Positions 10,680 to 22,900 of a DNA stretch of 64,000 bases are shown here, piece after piece (the first letter of the stretch is position 1; each line of letters opens with the position of its first letter). The stretch is from Himantopus leucocephalus (Eukaryota > Chordata > Aves > Charadriiformes > Recurvirostridae), in NCBI GenBank assembly GCA_003993805.1, contig RSEF01000004.1, positions 20,153,437 through 20,217,436 on the forward strand, written 5' to 3'. Below the pieces are notes generated by a model that was not told the origin of the DNA, ran no database searches, and worked only from the letters and a program-made list of their open reading frames with translations. The position numbers and the translations under genes were made by a program.

Positions 10680-13275
10680 TTCAACCAGTCAGCTAATCTA
10701 AGTTGCTTGAGACTGCTAAGTCTTCACATGGTTGGAAAGAGCAGGTAGTTCAAATCTCTGAAAAAACAAAACCCAACTTGACGTGGAAGTTACAGAATTC
10801 ATTACACTGTCCAAACATGGCACAGTAGTAGTGAAAAATTGCTTTGTGTGCTGATGCTTTCTAAGCACATCTGCTCTGCAAGTGTCCCTCTGTGATGACA
10901 GATTTAAAAAAAAATGCTTTGCCTTTGGAGGATTTTCTAGGTGGGTGGAATATGTTGAGATCTACCCTCTGTGAACAAAGCGTAATGGTGCTGGCACCTT
11001 GACTGGGCTGTCGCATCCATTAGGTAGTGTGTAAGCCGAGCAGTGCAGGAGTCTCGGGAAACTTTAGCTTGAGAAAAACATTAACATCAGCAGGACCAAA
11101 TCTGCTCACCTATTAACTTGCCTGAACTCAGAGGTGCTGGAGCTGAATTTAGCTTGAAGTCCATGTGCATGTAGTTGTCCGCAGGAGCGGAATGTCCCTT
11201 GCTTGGTTCTCTGCAGCCTTGCCTCTGGCCGAGCTTTTGATGTGTGCCCAAGGGGTGAGCGTCTGATCAGGCCAGGACAGCTTTGCATCCCTTTCCTTCC
11301 TCCTTTGGGTTTGTTTTCTGAAACTGTGGTTGCAGGTTTGCATGGAGACTAACTTCTGTTGTGCTTGGTTCTTCACATGATTATTTCTACATCTTCCTCC
11401 CTTTGCCGGCTCTCAGAGATTTGTGTGTGTTTGTCACCAGTAAGATCTTTTGTTTCTGTAGTATAAAAAAAATACATGTAGGTATTCAAGTCATTGGACT
11501 AAATTAAAAGCAAATGGACTGCAATGCTTCCTATAGAATACATGATTTGTTCAAAAACAAGCTGGACACTTCATTCTCCTCATCAAAATGAACTGTATTT
11601 CTTGACCTAAAGAGCTGGCTGTAATGTTTTAAGCTCCTACTTATAATAGATCCAGCTTCTGCCTGCTTTGCTCACACTGTATTCATAGCAATTATTTCTC
11701 ATTTTTTAGGAAGGCTAATAAAATACTGCTTTGAGAACATTCTTAACCCTATAAGAGAGATCCTCTTGTTTTCTCTTCCAGTGTGGAGAGGCACCTCCTG
11801 TGCCTCTGTTGAGTTGTGCTGTTTTTCACAGGTTTGCTAGATTGAGGTGTGAAAACAAGAGCAGCTCTGGGCAAAGCAGAAGGGTGCTCAGGCAGGGGCA
11901 GCCCCGGCAGCTGCTGCTCTGCTGCCTCCTTGTTGGTGCCAGAGCCCTGGAGAGCCAGGCTGGGGTCTGAGGGACGGGGCAAGGCATACATGGGATGGGA
12001 GAGATGGCTTGCTCCCAGCACCAGCTGTTGTTGACTGTCTCTCTGCTGTCCCATCCCTGCTAGCAGGAATAGCAAGTCTGACTCCTCACGTGTCTCCCAC
12101 CAGCTGGAGCAACCCAGGCTTGATCCATGGGCAGCAAAATTCAATTTTGCCTGCACGACTGGAGACCTTGAGCAGGGGTGATGTGGCAGCTGCTACCGGT
12201 GTGGGCTGGAGAAGGAGGTGCTCTGCAAGTGCTGCTTAATTGCTACGTCTTGTGAAGCAGAACCTTTTTCAAAAGGGACTTCTCTAGAATCTGTGCAAGA
12301 CTGCAATCCCTTGTCCTCGCTTTTGTGCAAAAGTATGCTGTTCCTCCCTTTTAATTTTTCTAGACACTTTCAGGAGGTGAATTGGGCTGAATACCAGGTG
12401 GCCAAATGGAAATGGAAGTACTGTCAGGCACTGAAGCATGTGAAAAAGCTAGTTCTCTTTTCTGGCTCCACTTTAATGTCATTGCTCTTGGTGTCTTTGC
12501 TCTGAGAAAGCGCGCATTCAGGCCATGACTCAGAGGAGTCCTTGAATGGGTTTGTGGTCTGCAGGGATGGGGTGTAATTCAGGAAGAGACAACTTTTTCC
12601 TCTTGTGTATTTATTTAAAAAAAAAAAAAAATCCTGTCCTCAGCTGCAGTGTACAATGAACTCTGGTTGAAATGCCAGCTGTATTCACTTGTGTTTTCCC
12701 TCCTGTGCTGTCTCTTCAAACTTTTCTCAACTGCTGATTGCACCACAAAGACAACAGACATAAGCTGATGTGCTGCCAGAGATGCTGCCTTATGCTGATG
12801 GGTATTTTGGTGCTGTAGCCTGTTGAGTGTATGTGATAATTGGCTTCCCTTTTGGTCTTTGAGGACAGAAGATGCAATTAGCATGTCCAGCATATTTTCT
12901 TTTATACATTCTCAAAATTACAATTCTTTCAGGAACACCGAGGAGTCATTAAATTGGGACTTGGTTTTTATATTGTAAAATACCTTTGCTTTCTGAGCAT
13001 CAGAAGAAATTGCTTGCCCTAGCTGCTGCTCTGTTGGTATATTTGAATTCAGTTGTGGTGTCACAAGTGCAAGTACAAAATCCTACTGAAGTACACCAAA
13101 AACATTAAAGGTACCTCTGCAAAGCTCTTGAGACTTGGAGCTTGTACCAAAGGACAGGTGTCAGCCCTCAATTTGTCTTTCAGGCAAGGCTTGAGAAGCT
13201 CGTAGGTAGATGATGGGGGATATTTACATGTTAAACTTTAGGTAGGATTTCATAGTGTACTGAAAACAACTTGCG
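10680..13275. other. Unique noncoding sequence with a GC-rich pocket at 11860-12240
   Basis: The pocket is rich in CTG/CAG and GCAGC-type words ('ggcagctgctgctctgctgcc'), which keeps stop codons rare on both strands. It yields overlapping frames at 11749-12156 (minus) and 11849-12239 (plus) without any domain. It has too few CpGs for a CpG island. A poly-A run lies at about 12615-12630. Confidence 0.55.
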
Positions 13276-14056
13276 TTGCTCTTTAAAGTTTACCAACATC
13301 TGATTTCTAGTACCTTGCCACTTTTGAATAACAACACAGTCAGCCTACACTGCAATCTGGCTACCTGGATGAAGGCTGCATCTGAGGAGAAAAGAACAAA
13401 ATTTGAGGGGCATACGGTTTTAGGTTTGCATATGTCTGTGTATACAGGTCTACACGAATATACTGAGACAGTTTTCCCTACTAGAGGCGACTGGAGACTT
13501 TCCTGGGATGCTGGAGAGCAGCTGGGCAGTGGTAAGATCAAAGGCTGTATGCCCTCTTCCCACACGTCCTGTATCAGTTGTCGTGTCTGCTGGTTCATGC
13601 TTATATGCGGATGTACGTTTATTCCTTGCTGGGACAGAAAACCAGTGTATTTCTTTTTGTTCTGATGCGAAATGGTAGCACACTGAAACTTCAAGATTTT
13701 GCAGGCTAAGGAATATGTCTGCTGATGAGAACTTATTAGGATATTCCAATCCTGGAATAAATGACCAGAGAAGGAGAAAGGACGGAGCAGGATAAAAAGC
13801 ATTATTCCTCTGACTTTGCTCATCCGTGAATGCTGCTGAGGAAATACATGAACAACTGCCAACTTCTGCAAGAAAAGAGAAATATCTTCATTTGGCTCCG
13901 TGGGATTCCTTTGCAAAAGAGTAACTTAAATGGGCAAATAATATTTTGGCAAAATTTGCCTTGTGTAAACAATACAAATAAAAATCTGGTTTTGATTGTG
14001 AATCAGTTAACTGATTAACATTTCTATTTCACCGATTTCCTATTTCTTTCCTTCTT

Positions 14057-14104
14057 AAAAAAACCCCACCAAACCAAACCAACAAAAAAAACCCCAAAAA
14101 AACC
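14057..14104. repeat. A/C-rich low-complexity tract
   Basis: An A- and C-only tract of the 'aaaccccaccaaacc' and 'aacaaaaaaaacccc' kind, common as low-complexity sequence in bird genomes. No gene content. Confidence 0.9.
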
Positions 14105-14959
14105 AAGAGGCTAGACTTGACCACAGTGTTCTGGTTTTGAACAGACCTGGGAGGACAGCCTCAAACCTTGTTCTTCCAGACTTTGGTCTCTTCAGTAACC
14201 TGCCTTTAAAATGCCACTGTTTACCAACAGCCACTTCAGATTTACAACAGTTATTGTCCTAATTACAGACAGAAACTGTTGTCTGAGAGATAACTGTATG
14301 GAAACTGTCAAATGCTGACATTTAATGGCAACCATGGGAGCTAGAGATCTGTTGTTTTGGAGAGGGTTCTAAAAATACTCCATAAAAAGTAAGTTTAAGA
14401 TCTGTTACTGTTATGTTTTAAAAACCTTCCCCATCACTGAATTTCACATTTCATTAGAAACTAAATATCCTTACAATAAACTTAAAAAGAAAGGTAAAAA
14501 TCCTCAGTAGGAATAAAATATGCCATTTGCATTCATTTGGCTGTTTCTTTAGGGTTATTACTAGCAAAGCAAATTTGGAGCAAACCCTGTTAGGTTTTCT
14601 ATTCCCGTCTGTAGAGCCCTAGGCCTGGCATATAGCTGTTAATTTACCAATTTTGAAAGCATTTTTATCTAATAAAAAGAGAGGTGAGTAAGAGCCGGCA
14701 CTTCATTGCAGACACAAAGATACAGTTTTGACAACATTATCTCAGCCCCTGTGATACAGCTTCGACACTCGGTGGAGAGGACCAGGCACGCAGAGCTCTG
14801 CTCACTGGGCATCACCGTGAGCCTGCTCGCCGTGCCGGGGAGATGGGTGGCTCGAGAGCTGGAGTCTGGCAGTGTTGGCTGGAAGGTTTTCGTGCACGAC
14901 TGCTGGCTAGGCTAGTGAGAGCCAATGCTTAGAGTATCAGATGTGTTACTGAGAAAGAT

Positions 14960-14988
14960 GGGAAGGGATGAGGGATGAAGGGAGGGGG
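14960..14988 (+). repeat. G-quadruplex motif in a purine-rich tract
   Basis: Five G runs: GGG 14960-14962, GGG 14965-14967, GGG 14972-14974, GGG 14980-14982 and GGGGG 14984-14988. The loops are 1 to 5 purines long and pyrimidine-poor, so the tract is also a near-continuous polypurine stretch. Confidence 0.8.
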
Positions 14989-15623
14989 AGCCTTTGCTGG
15001 CTGCTTAGCAGTGCTTGACAGACAGAAGTCAGTCACAGCTGGAGGTGGTTCATCTCTAGGTGCACATGAGGGCTAAGATCTGCTAGCAGTTAACTAAGCT
15101 GGGACTAAGTGGGCTCAGGGGACTGTGGATTGCCTCTGAGGGATGCCAGAGTTATGGGGAGGGGTTTGCATTGCACAGCTCTCAGCAAGCAGATGCAATG
15201 CAAATCCAGCAGAAGTGACGTGGTCGGACCCAGGAGGAGGATGATGGTGATGCTCTGTACAGGCTGCATATTTGGACACCATTTCTGCTTATTGCTTCTA
15301 TTTTCAGTTAGTTTGCCTTGGAAATGGGATTTTAAGCAAGGCGGGCACTGAGTGTCAAACTGTGCTGTGGAGGTATGTGGTGGTACAAGCGTGGGAGTCT
15401 GGGATTGCCTTGATCCAAGAGGGGAGAGGATGGATCCCATTAGGTGTCGGAGCCAAGGTGCATGGCGGGGAGCAGCAAGTATTGTGTCTGAGGTGGTGGC
15501 TGGGAGAATCTTCCTCTGTCATGGAAGATGTTGAGATGGTCAGGAAGGAGAAAGCTCGGGGCTGGGGGGAGGATTTAATCCAATTTCCTCTATTTAGGGA
15601 GAGTAATATTAAATGGAAGAGAT

Positions 15624-15723
15624 NNNNNNNNNNNNNNNNNNNNNNNNNNNNNNNNNNNNNNNNNNNNNNNNNNNNNNNNNNNNNNNNNNNNNNNNNNNNN
15701 NNNNNNNNNNNNNNNNNNNNNNN
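15624..15723. other. Assembly gap (100 N)
   Basis: Exactly 100 consecutive Ns, the conventional length for a gap of unknown size. The flanks ('gaagagat' left, 'tgatgaagag' right) do not repeat each other, so nothing suggests a false join. Open frames that appear to read through it have no meaning. Confidence 0.99.
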
Positions 15724-16124
15724 TGATGAAGAGAATGGCAGTGACTGTCTGCTGGTGCCAGTCTAGCAAATGCTCAAGTTGCATAAAATAGGTTAAGGGT
15801 GAGAGGCAGATAAAGGCATCTTGAAATCTCCCTTCAAAATTTGCCAGCTTTTAGCATGGTGGGATTAGCATACCAGTTCTTTCCTAACAGAAAAGGATTC
15901 GGATTATTTAGCTTTCATCAAGATTATGGCGTTGTTTAGACTTTTTTTTTTCCCCCCACACTTTTTTATGCCTTAAAAAAAACTAGCTGTGTGGGCTGGA
16001 ATAGCTCTGAAATGCAGCCAACTGGCAGGCCGTAAACTAACTTAAAGCAATAATTTTATAAAGCTAAAATAATAGAAATCCTGGGAAAAGCAGTGTTTCG
16101 CATGCACATCTTGAGATCTGTGGA

Positions 16125-16142
16125 GTGTGTGTGCGCGCGTGC
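16125..16142. repeat. Short GT/CG alternating tract
   Basis: 'gtgtgtgtgcgcgcgtgc' is a perfect purine/pyrimidine alternation with a GC core, the composition most prone to left-handed DNA. It is only 18 bases long. Confidence 0.85.
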
Positions 16143-17948
16143 TCATGCTTGTGGTGGGGGAGGTATTTGTCAGAGTACACCTGCCTGTCTTCTAAATTAG
16201 CTAACTGAGGGCTTGGTTTCCAGCGAGATCTATCTGTCCATCCGGCAGGCCCCACGGTTGCCAATTACTACCTCCGCGAATGCTGTCAAGGCACCGCCAC
16301 GGCTGGCAGTGCTGTGCTGTTGCTNAGCCAGTCTCGAGGCATGCCAGGGATGGTGCCCCATCGTCAGAGGTTGGCCCGACCAGTTGAGTGTGTGAGTCAG
16401 CTTCTGCCTCTGTTGTGTTGTGCGGACAGTCAGTCTGCCGGTGAGGCCCTGGCACTCCCTTCTTCCCTGGCTGATCCTTTCCTCTTGGTGAGACCCTTGG
16501 CATTTTCCCCTGCCACTTCAAACGTTGTTTGAAAAATTCTTACCCTGTTTATGCTTGAGATGCATCTGAAGATCCTGCCACTTACATATATTCCATAAAT
16601 TTTCTTCTTCTGACAAGAGTGTGACCTTTTAAGATGCAGATCATTCTTGCCTTTATTGCAAAGCATCTTCTTCTTTCTTTTCTCCAATGTTTCTGAAGTT
16701 TTCTATTTGTACTGATGACTTCACATCCAAACAGGTCAATACCTTGCTGATTTGTTTTGATATGTGTATTTAGTAAGAACCATATTTCCCTAGAAAAGAG
16801 GTGTGGGGGGAGAAGAAATCCTACTTTTCTTCAGAGGAGTCTTGGCAGGCGTAATCACAGGATTTGTGATTCATGTCCAATACATGTGAGAAGAGCTGAC
16901 ATCTTGGGGCAAGTTGCAGATATTAAGGGGCTAAGTAAAACCTGCTCTTGATGTTTGTGGATTTCTCTCTGCTAGATCAAAAGTGAAGTTGTTAATTCAG
17001 TTGATCAAGCCTTCAGTCCCTTTTTACACTACAGTTACTGGGTTAAATGCTGTCTTAATCAGCTCAAATCTCTACCTTCTGCTCCTGCAAGGCACCACAA
17101 AAGTTAGACCTGTAACATTAGTCTGTTTTAATGAACCTGCAGCTAATGCTGAATAGGACGAGGCTGCTAAAGGCTTAAAAAAGCCTTAAAATTTGAGGTA
17201 GTAATTATATGCAGTTGCATCATATTTAATGATGAAACCTGACTGTAGGTTTTTGTATATGGAGGGTTTTGAGGTCTGGACTGCTGGTGTTCTGAAATTT
17301 TAGCCTCTTCCTGTATTGGTACGTTGCATTTTCTGTCTAGTTTCTTCTTTCTGTTGATTTTCTCAGCATGTCCGTGCTGATAATATTTTTTGCCTGAATT
17401 TGGAAGGAGCTGCAAGATTGGGTCTGGTTCTATGTTACCATGCTTTGTGCTGGAGTTAGTCTCGTCATTTCTGTTTCTCTGACTCGTCCGAGCTTAGAAA
17501 TCACCAGTACCATAAGGAGGTAACCGAGGGAAGGGTTCTGGAGTCCATCTGCAATGTAAAACTTGTCTGCATTTAAGATTGCAGGATCTGGCCCTAAAAC
17601 ATCTTAGGTATTCAACTGCAGAGGTAGCACAAGGTCAAAGAGGAGGGGAAACCTTTTGATGTTGTGGAAATACACAGCAGCTGCTCAAATGCAGTGGTGT
17701 GTTACTTCTTGGAGGTTTCATCTTTGGGGGAAGGCCAGCTATTTTGGCAGAGGAAGCGGGGTGAGGGCCCCCGACGAGATAGTGACTCCAGAGTGGGTTA
17801 AGAGGGCTAAAGGAGAGGGGAGGTATAGAACAGTCTCAGAGGCTTTTCCAGAGAGAAAAGGTGTAAAGCCCCAAATCCTTCTCCCAGGATGTTTTTGCAG
17901 ACTCACTGAAGCAAAAGAAAAAGCTTGAAAAATTTAGGATTCAAGCAG

Positions 17949-18149
17949 TTACTGCATCTCGTCCAGCAGGCGCTGCAGCATGTCGCAATTCACAGATGCA
18001 GGGCTGGGCACTGCAAAAACCCTCTGTACAGCGAGCGCGTGGTCTTTGCCAGTGTGCCAGCAACAGGAGCCGTTCCCTGCATATACCAGCGTGACTGCCG
18101 AGGCAATGGGCTCGAGTGCCGGGGTAGGGCCAGGCACCGGCTGAGAGTG
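17949..18149 (-). other. Weak candidate terminal exon (open frame with coding-like codon use)
   Basis: On the minus strand a frame is open for 66 codons between an upstream TAA (18150-18152) and a TAA at 17949-17951. Its last 14 residues, VNCDMLQRLLDEMQ, use G or C at most third positions and form a plausible amphipathic helix. A possible 3' splice site (gtttttgcag on the minus strand, AG at 18011-18012) would leave a 20-codon terminal exon. The local block is GC- and CpG-richer than its flanks. Against it: the tract before the AG is only partly pyrimidine, there is no ATG for the longer form, a plus-strand frame is open over the same bases, and I recognise no protein family. Confidence 0.15.
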
Positions 18150-18519
18150 TTAATTACACATTAGAAATTTAAAAGAAATTGTTTATAGCGTGCTTTTAAA
18201 GAAGGAGCAGCTAATACATACCCATGCCTTTTTAAAGTAAAACTTAAGGTAGTCTGTGGTATGACCAGTTTTTATTTTATTTTGGTTTAATTATTTTTTT
18301 TTTTTGAACTGTAATGCTGTCAGATGATGCATTATCCATACCTGGATGCTTACTGCTCACTGTGCAGGTTATCTCCACTATGACAGCTCCGTAACTTCAA
18401 TGTCAGATACACTGCTCTTGAGTCAGAGTAGATTTACAGATTCTATTATATTTCTATTGAACAGCTCTTAATCTGGGCAGGGGAAAACATGCTGCAACCA
18501 GCGCGTTTTATCCCTTGCC

Positions 18520-18599
18520 TTTAGTGTTAGAACCCTTTATGGCAGGGTTGGACATTGTGTTACAAATAGTCCAACACCAGCTCAGTCTCTAACACTAAA
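18520..18599. repeat. Nested inverted repeat, 80 bp, able to fold into a hairpin
   Basis: The outer arms are TTTAGTGTTAGA (18520-18531) and TCTAACACTAAA (18588-18599), a perfect 12-bp inverted repeat. Inside lie GTTGGAC (18547-18553) and GTCCAAC (18569-18575), a perfect 7-bp pair. Inside those, TTGT (18555-18558) and ACAA (18562-18565) close on a 3-base loop. A competing 6-bp pair, AACCCT/AGGGTT, lies at 18531-18536 and 18544-18549. The two large stems are separated by 15 and 12 unpaired bases. It could be a tiny terminal-inverted-repeat element or a structured transcript. I see no target-site duplication beside the arms and do not recognise a family. Confidence 0.75.
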
Positions 18600-20999
18600 A
18601 AAAACACATAACCCTGTAAATGCTGGAGGTAGTGGCTTCTGTTGCTCCCAAGCATACCTCAGTCTGGTTGAAAACTAGCACTGGCATTAATTGAAGGTCT
18701 TTGTAACCTGGGTATAGTACACAGGTCACTTAGTGTTGCTTTCTGCTCCTGTGCTGCTTTCCTGTATAACAACCTTCTTGTTTTACAAGACAGTCGAATC
18801 TGAATATAAAAGCTGTCTTCAGCCCTTTATTGTTTTCGCAGCTTTATTTTTGACATCACAGTTTCTTTAATAATTGAAGATTATATGCGTGAAGAAATGT
18901 AACTGCTCTGTGCATGAAAAATGACATTTGTTTTGCTTGTATGATTTTGCAAACAGAGTTACTGCATTATTTAGCCTCTTTTGAGCACTGTAACACAAGA
19001 TGCTGCCCTTGACCTGTAAGGAATAGCAATGGCAGTGCTCTGTGTATGTAGCACCTTGTTATAATTAGCAGTGTTTCTTTCCTTTTTTAGTTGTAAGCAG
19101 TATAATATAAATTAGCAGTAGGTAGGTAGAAGCATACCAAATACTTGAGGAATGCTATGAATGTGAATAGTCCCTGGTGGGATTGTTCTCCCCCCCCTCC
19201 CCTCGATCGCACAGCTTTCTCCCACCAGCTGCTCTGACCTTGTATCTACCTTGAGATTCACACTCCTTACTACCTTTTTTTTCAATTGATCCCCGCTGTT
19301 AGTGCTTTGAATGCCATTGACTCAACACTGTGGTTATTCCTATAGCTCAGCAGTTCCACCTTGTTTCAGCTGCTGAAGTCTATCTCTCATCTCTCTCCCC
19401 TTTTTGTTCGTTAAAGAGAAAGGAAGGAAAGAAGCGAGTTGGAATCCATCACTGGGAAGTATACAAGTTGATTTTTTTCTGTTTGAGGAGGGGGAGGACC
19501 GTGGCTCTTATGTGCTGATGTAGGTCATGAAAATGTATAATCAGCTTACACTTGTATCCACACGCTGCCAAGAAGTAATCCTGCTTAGCATCACTTTATG
19601 GGGTTTGGAGTCTTTCTGAACCTTCTAATCCCTGGTGATATTTAAATAACATGTTGTGATCACCATTTGGCTTAATTCATGTAGAAAGGATGGATTATAC
19701 AGATGTATCAGCATGGAAATACGCATGTGCCTAGACACACACACACACATTGAACGTATGTATTCAACATGCAGAATAATTTTCATTTGCAGACTACGGG
19801 CTAAACCCTGGAACGTGCTGGGGCAGCTCTCTAGACAGGTGCTCTGGGATGGCTGTGCGTCTGAGAAAGCAGAGATATTACAACAGTGATCTGCCGTGCT
19901 ATTTTTAGATAGAAATTTTGTTTTAAAACTAGAACTGCCATGATTGTCCCATTTCTGCAAATAAAGCTCAGAGAGCATTTGCTACGTCAACACTCAGGAT
20001 GAGACAGGTGTGGGGTTCCCCCCCCCAAGTTAGCTGGGTTCTTAGCCAAAGGCGGTCTGCCCTGCAGATTTATGATTTGAAAATAGCTCTGAAGAGCTGC
20101 CTGGTGAGTCCTGTGCAGAAGGCAACAGAAATTTCTCAGTCTATGGCATCCAGCACCTAAACAACCTACTCCCACCTCCCACATGCAGACACCTTTTGTG
20201 CAAAGCATTGAACCCTGGGGAGGTCTAGAAGTCCTGCAGGCACCACTGGCCAGGGCTGTGCTTGGCCTTTTTCTAGGAGAGGAGCTATTTGTGAAGCTTC
20301 ACCAGAGTCAAAGGGAGTGGTGTTGGCCAGAGTTCCTTCCTTGTTTGCCATCTCCAGTGGTGGAACTGTGAATACAAATGTTCCTCCTCCAGCACCCCCG
20401 TGGTTTGAGCAACGATCTGTGTTTCCCCCATCAGCTGTGGTGTGGATATAGGACATACCACTCTCTACCTTCGGCTAAATAGTTCCTGAGGAATTTACCC
20501 AGCACGCATTCCAAGCATGGGTCCAAAGTGTAACAGTTACTGTTCTGAATTAAGCTGTAGTCCTGTCCTTGGCTTGCTCCAGTGGTCAGTCACATACCAG
20601 CAGGTGAAAACAGTGTGCACAGGAGGTGCCAGTACTGACTTAGCAGGACTGGCTGGCAGCGTGTTATACACATATATTGCCTGTAGCCCTACATTTGTCT
20701 TTAATGTAAACTCACAGAAAATGTGTGATTTCCATAGGCAGAGAGATGGAGTTTGATCTAGCAAAGCACATAAATGAGTAAGTGGATCCATTTCTTTATG
20801 GAACAAATGAAAGTGCTTAAACTTCAGCCCTTGCACTTGTGTACCGCTAGCTCTGATGGCGGTGTGCAGTTAGTGCTACTGGTTGCTTTTGGAAGAAATG
20901 TCAGAAGCAGGAACAGTATCCACAGTAGGAAGCAGGGCTGTGATTCATGAACACCAATTTCAGATGTACAGCATGCTTTCCAGATTAGAATCAGGTCCA
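18600..20999. other. Unique noncoding sequence
   Basis: It contains a C-rich run at about 19190-19203, the AC microsatellite and another C run at about 20020-20027. The frames at 19625-19978 and 20166-20456 (minus) overlap plus-strand frames and show no motif. Confidence 0.6.
19735..19749. repeat. Short (AC)n microsatellite
   Basis: About 7.5 AC units, followed by 'ttgaacg'. A short dinucleotide repeat with no gene attached. Confidence 0.93.
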
Positions 21000-21560
21000 T
21001 ACAATGGTGTCATTATGAATTTATATTAAAGTCCTTTCCACTGGCAGGAGAAATTGCTATTGCAATAAAACTCATTTGGTTGTTAATAATAATTGAAATG
21101 CTTCAAATAAGAAAATACTAGTTGATATTTAAACTACTTATTATCAAATCAAAGTTCCTTAGATAAAATCACTTAATTAAGCTGCATTTTATTTGCTAAA
21201 CATCTAGATCACTATTCAATAGAGGTAAATAATGCTGCCTATGATTTCTAATACCAGCTAGCATATTCATTTCTTGAAGCATTACTACAATAACAAGCAT
21301 TTTTGGAAAGCTGTTTTGTGTAGCCAGAAGCTGATCTGCTGTGCAGTTGAAAAGGGATTATTAATTTAAAGCAAATGTTCAGTTACACACAGAAAGTCTT
21401 TGAAAGCCACCAAATACTGTTTTGTGAATCAAGGTTTCCCTTGTCTTCTGAAGTTATTATTTTTTATTGCTATGGATATTGATAGTTGGAAGCTCAGATG
21501 ATTTCTTTGACACAGCCAAGCAAGTAATTACTGTGAATTACACGTAAATTGATATTTCTC
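21000..21560. other. AT-rich unique block, possible conserved noncoding DNA
   Basis: The sequence is non-repetitive and AT-rich, with repeated TAATTA/ATTAAT-type cores ('cacttaattaagc' near 21171, 'gttaataataattg' near 21081) and no open frames. It has the texture of noncoding DNA under constraint rather than decayed transposon sequence. Comparison with other birds would be needed to call it a regulatory element. Confidence 0.25.
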
Positions 21561-22149
21561 CCCCCCTTTTTTTTGGTAAGACTCTTGTGACTCTTGTCCT
21601 GCTTTGCACTGAGAACTATTTAGAGAGGTAACTCATGTCACTACGATAAGCACTCTGCAGCCTCCTTCATTTTTCATTGCTGCCTGAAGGACATTTGAGG
21701 AGGGAGATGCTGTTAACCTGAAGAATTTTTATCCTGAGGAAGTGCGATGATTCAGTGGGTCACCTTATTGAACTGTAATTCAGTCATAAATACAAAGAAA
21801 TGCTGTTTAATAGATGTTAAATCTCTGACACTTATTGACGAAAGAGAAGTTGGTGCTGATGACTAGGAGTTGATCCTAAAAATCCTTGATCCTCCAGGTA
21901 GACTAGCAGATTGTGATCTGTGAGTAAAGAATTGTTCGCTTTCTCAGCCCTGCAGTGCGATGTGCACGGTTTGATTTCTGCATCTGCACGGAAATTCACT
22001 GTAGTATTTGGAGTTGCTGAAATCTGGAATGTATTTCAGGTTATTAACTTGAATCTTCTGCATATGGAGAGAGGAAAACAAGCTTTGGCACAAGTGCAAG
22101 AGGGATTTGTTGGGATGATTGCAGTGTTCTTTGTGGTATCCCAATAATA

Positions 22150-22900
22150 AAAAAAAAATAATTATATGAATCTCATTTTGAAAAGAGAATTAGGTTTCAA
22201 GCATTTGAATCCCATTGATTTCCTCTGGAACATGGTCTCATAAATCACTGAAGTAGTTTTTGATATTTTACCCTGTCACCTTTTCTACGTAGAACTCGCT
22301 AATGGATTCCAGTACATATGTTGTCACTAGCTTTTAAAACTGATAATTAGGTCCAGTTCAAAAACAAACACATTTTTATTAGATGATTGTGATCTTCTAG
22401 CAAATAATTATTTAAGAAAGCATAACAAATGAAACCATTTATTAAAAGAGCACTGTTGACAGTACAAGCACTCAGTCTGAGTACAGAACTGCTTATTTTA
22501 GTACTTGTTGAGCACCTGTCATGAGGTACCTACTCCTGGTAATGCTTTGTTGGCTTGCAATTTTAATTACTGTAAATTACTATTGAGATTGGTGAATATA
22601 GGGGAAAAAGTAATTTACATCAAATATTTCTTGTTCTACAGTATTTTGAGGCTATTTTACTCTGTGATTGTGTACATATGTTTTTTGATAGAACTGATAT
22701 AATTGGTATATTAGAGAGTTTCTACAGAAGGTGCTCATAATTTTCGACTTTTAAAGAAGATGCTTAAATGATCAAACTGGTAAATTTCATGCTAATGAAA
22801 CTTTCAGCTAGCTAATTAGCAAAAAAATATAATTCATTGTTAGAATAATTGTTCAGCATCCTTCAATATCAAGTCTTGCAATTTGCAAAACAGTGAAGAA
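22150..22900. other. AT-rich unique block with a GCTAATTAGC palindrome
   Basis: An AT-rich stretch with an octamer-like ATGCTAAT near 22790 and a 10-bp palindrome GCTAATTAGC at 22811-22820, the kind of site that homeodomain dimers bind. One short frame (22505-22702) is hydrophobic only because of AT-rich codons and is not a credible protein. Confidence 0.25.

Larger units (their letters stand above)
13917..17948. other. Unique noncoding sequence with a gap
   Basis: It contains the A/C tract, the G-rich tract at 14960, the 100-N gap and an isolated N at 16325 that lacks flanking duplicates. CpGs are locally denser at 16225-16330, but no promoter-like or exon-like pattern is convincing. Confidence 0.55.

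Noticed and set aside
15272..15766. Open frame of 164 codons spanning the first gap
   Set aside because: A third of its length is Ns, so the frame is not a real observation.
16325..16325. Isolated N treated as another duplication junction
   Set aside because: The flanks ('gctgttgct' and 'agccagtctcg') do not repeat each other, so it is just one uncalled base.
22505..22702. Hydrophobic 65-codon frame that looks like a membrane segment
   Set aside because: AT-rich DNA yields F, I, L and Y codons by composition; there is no start context, partner or homologue I recognise.
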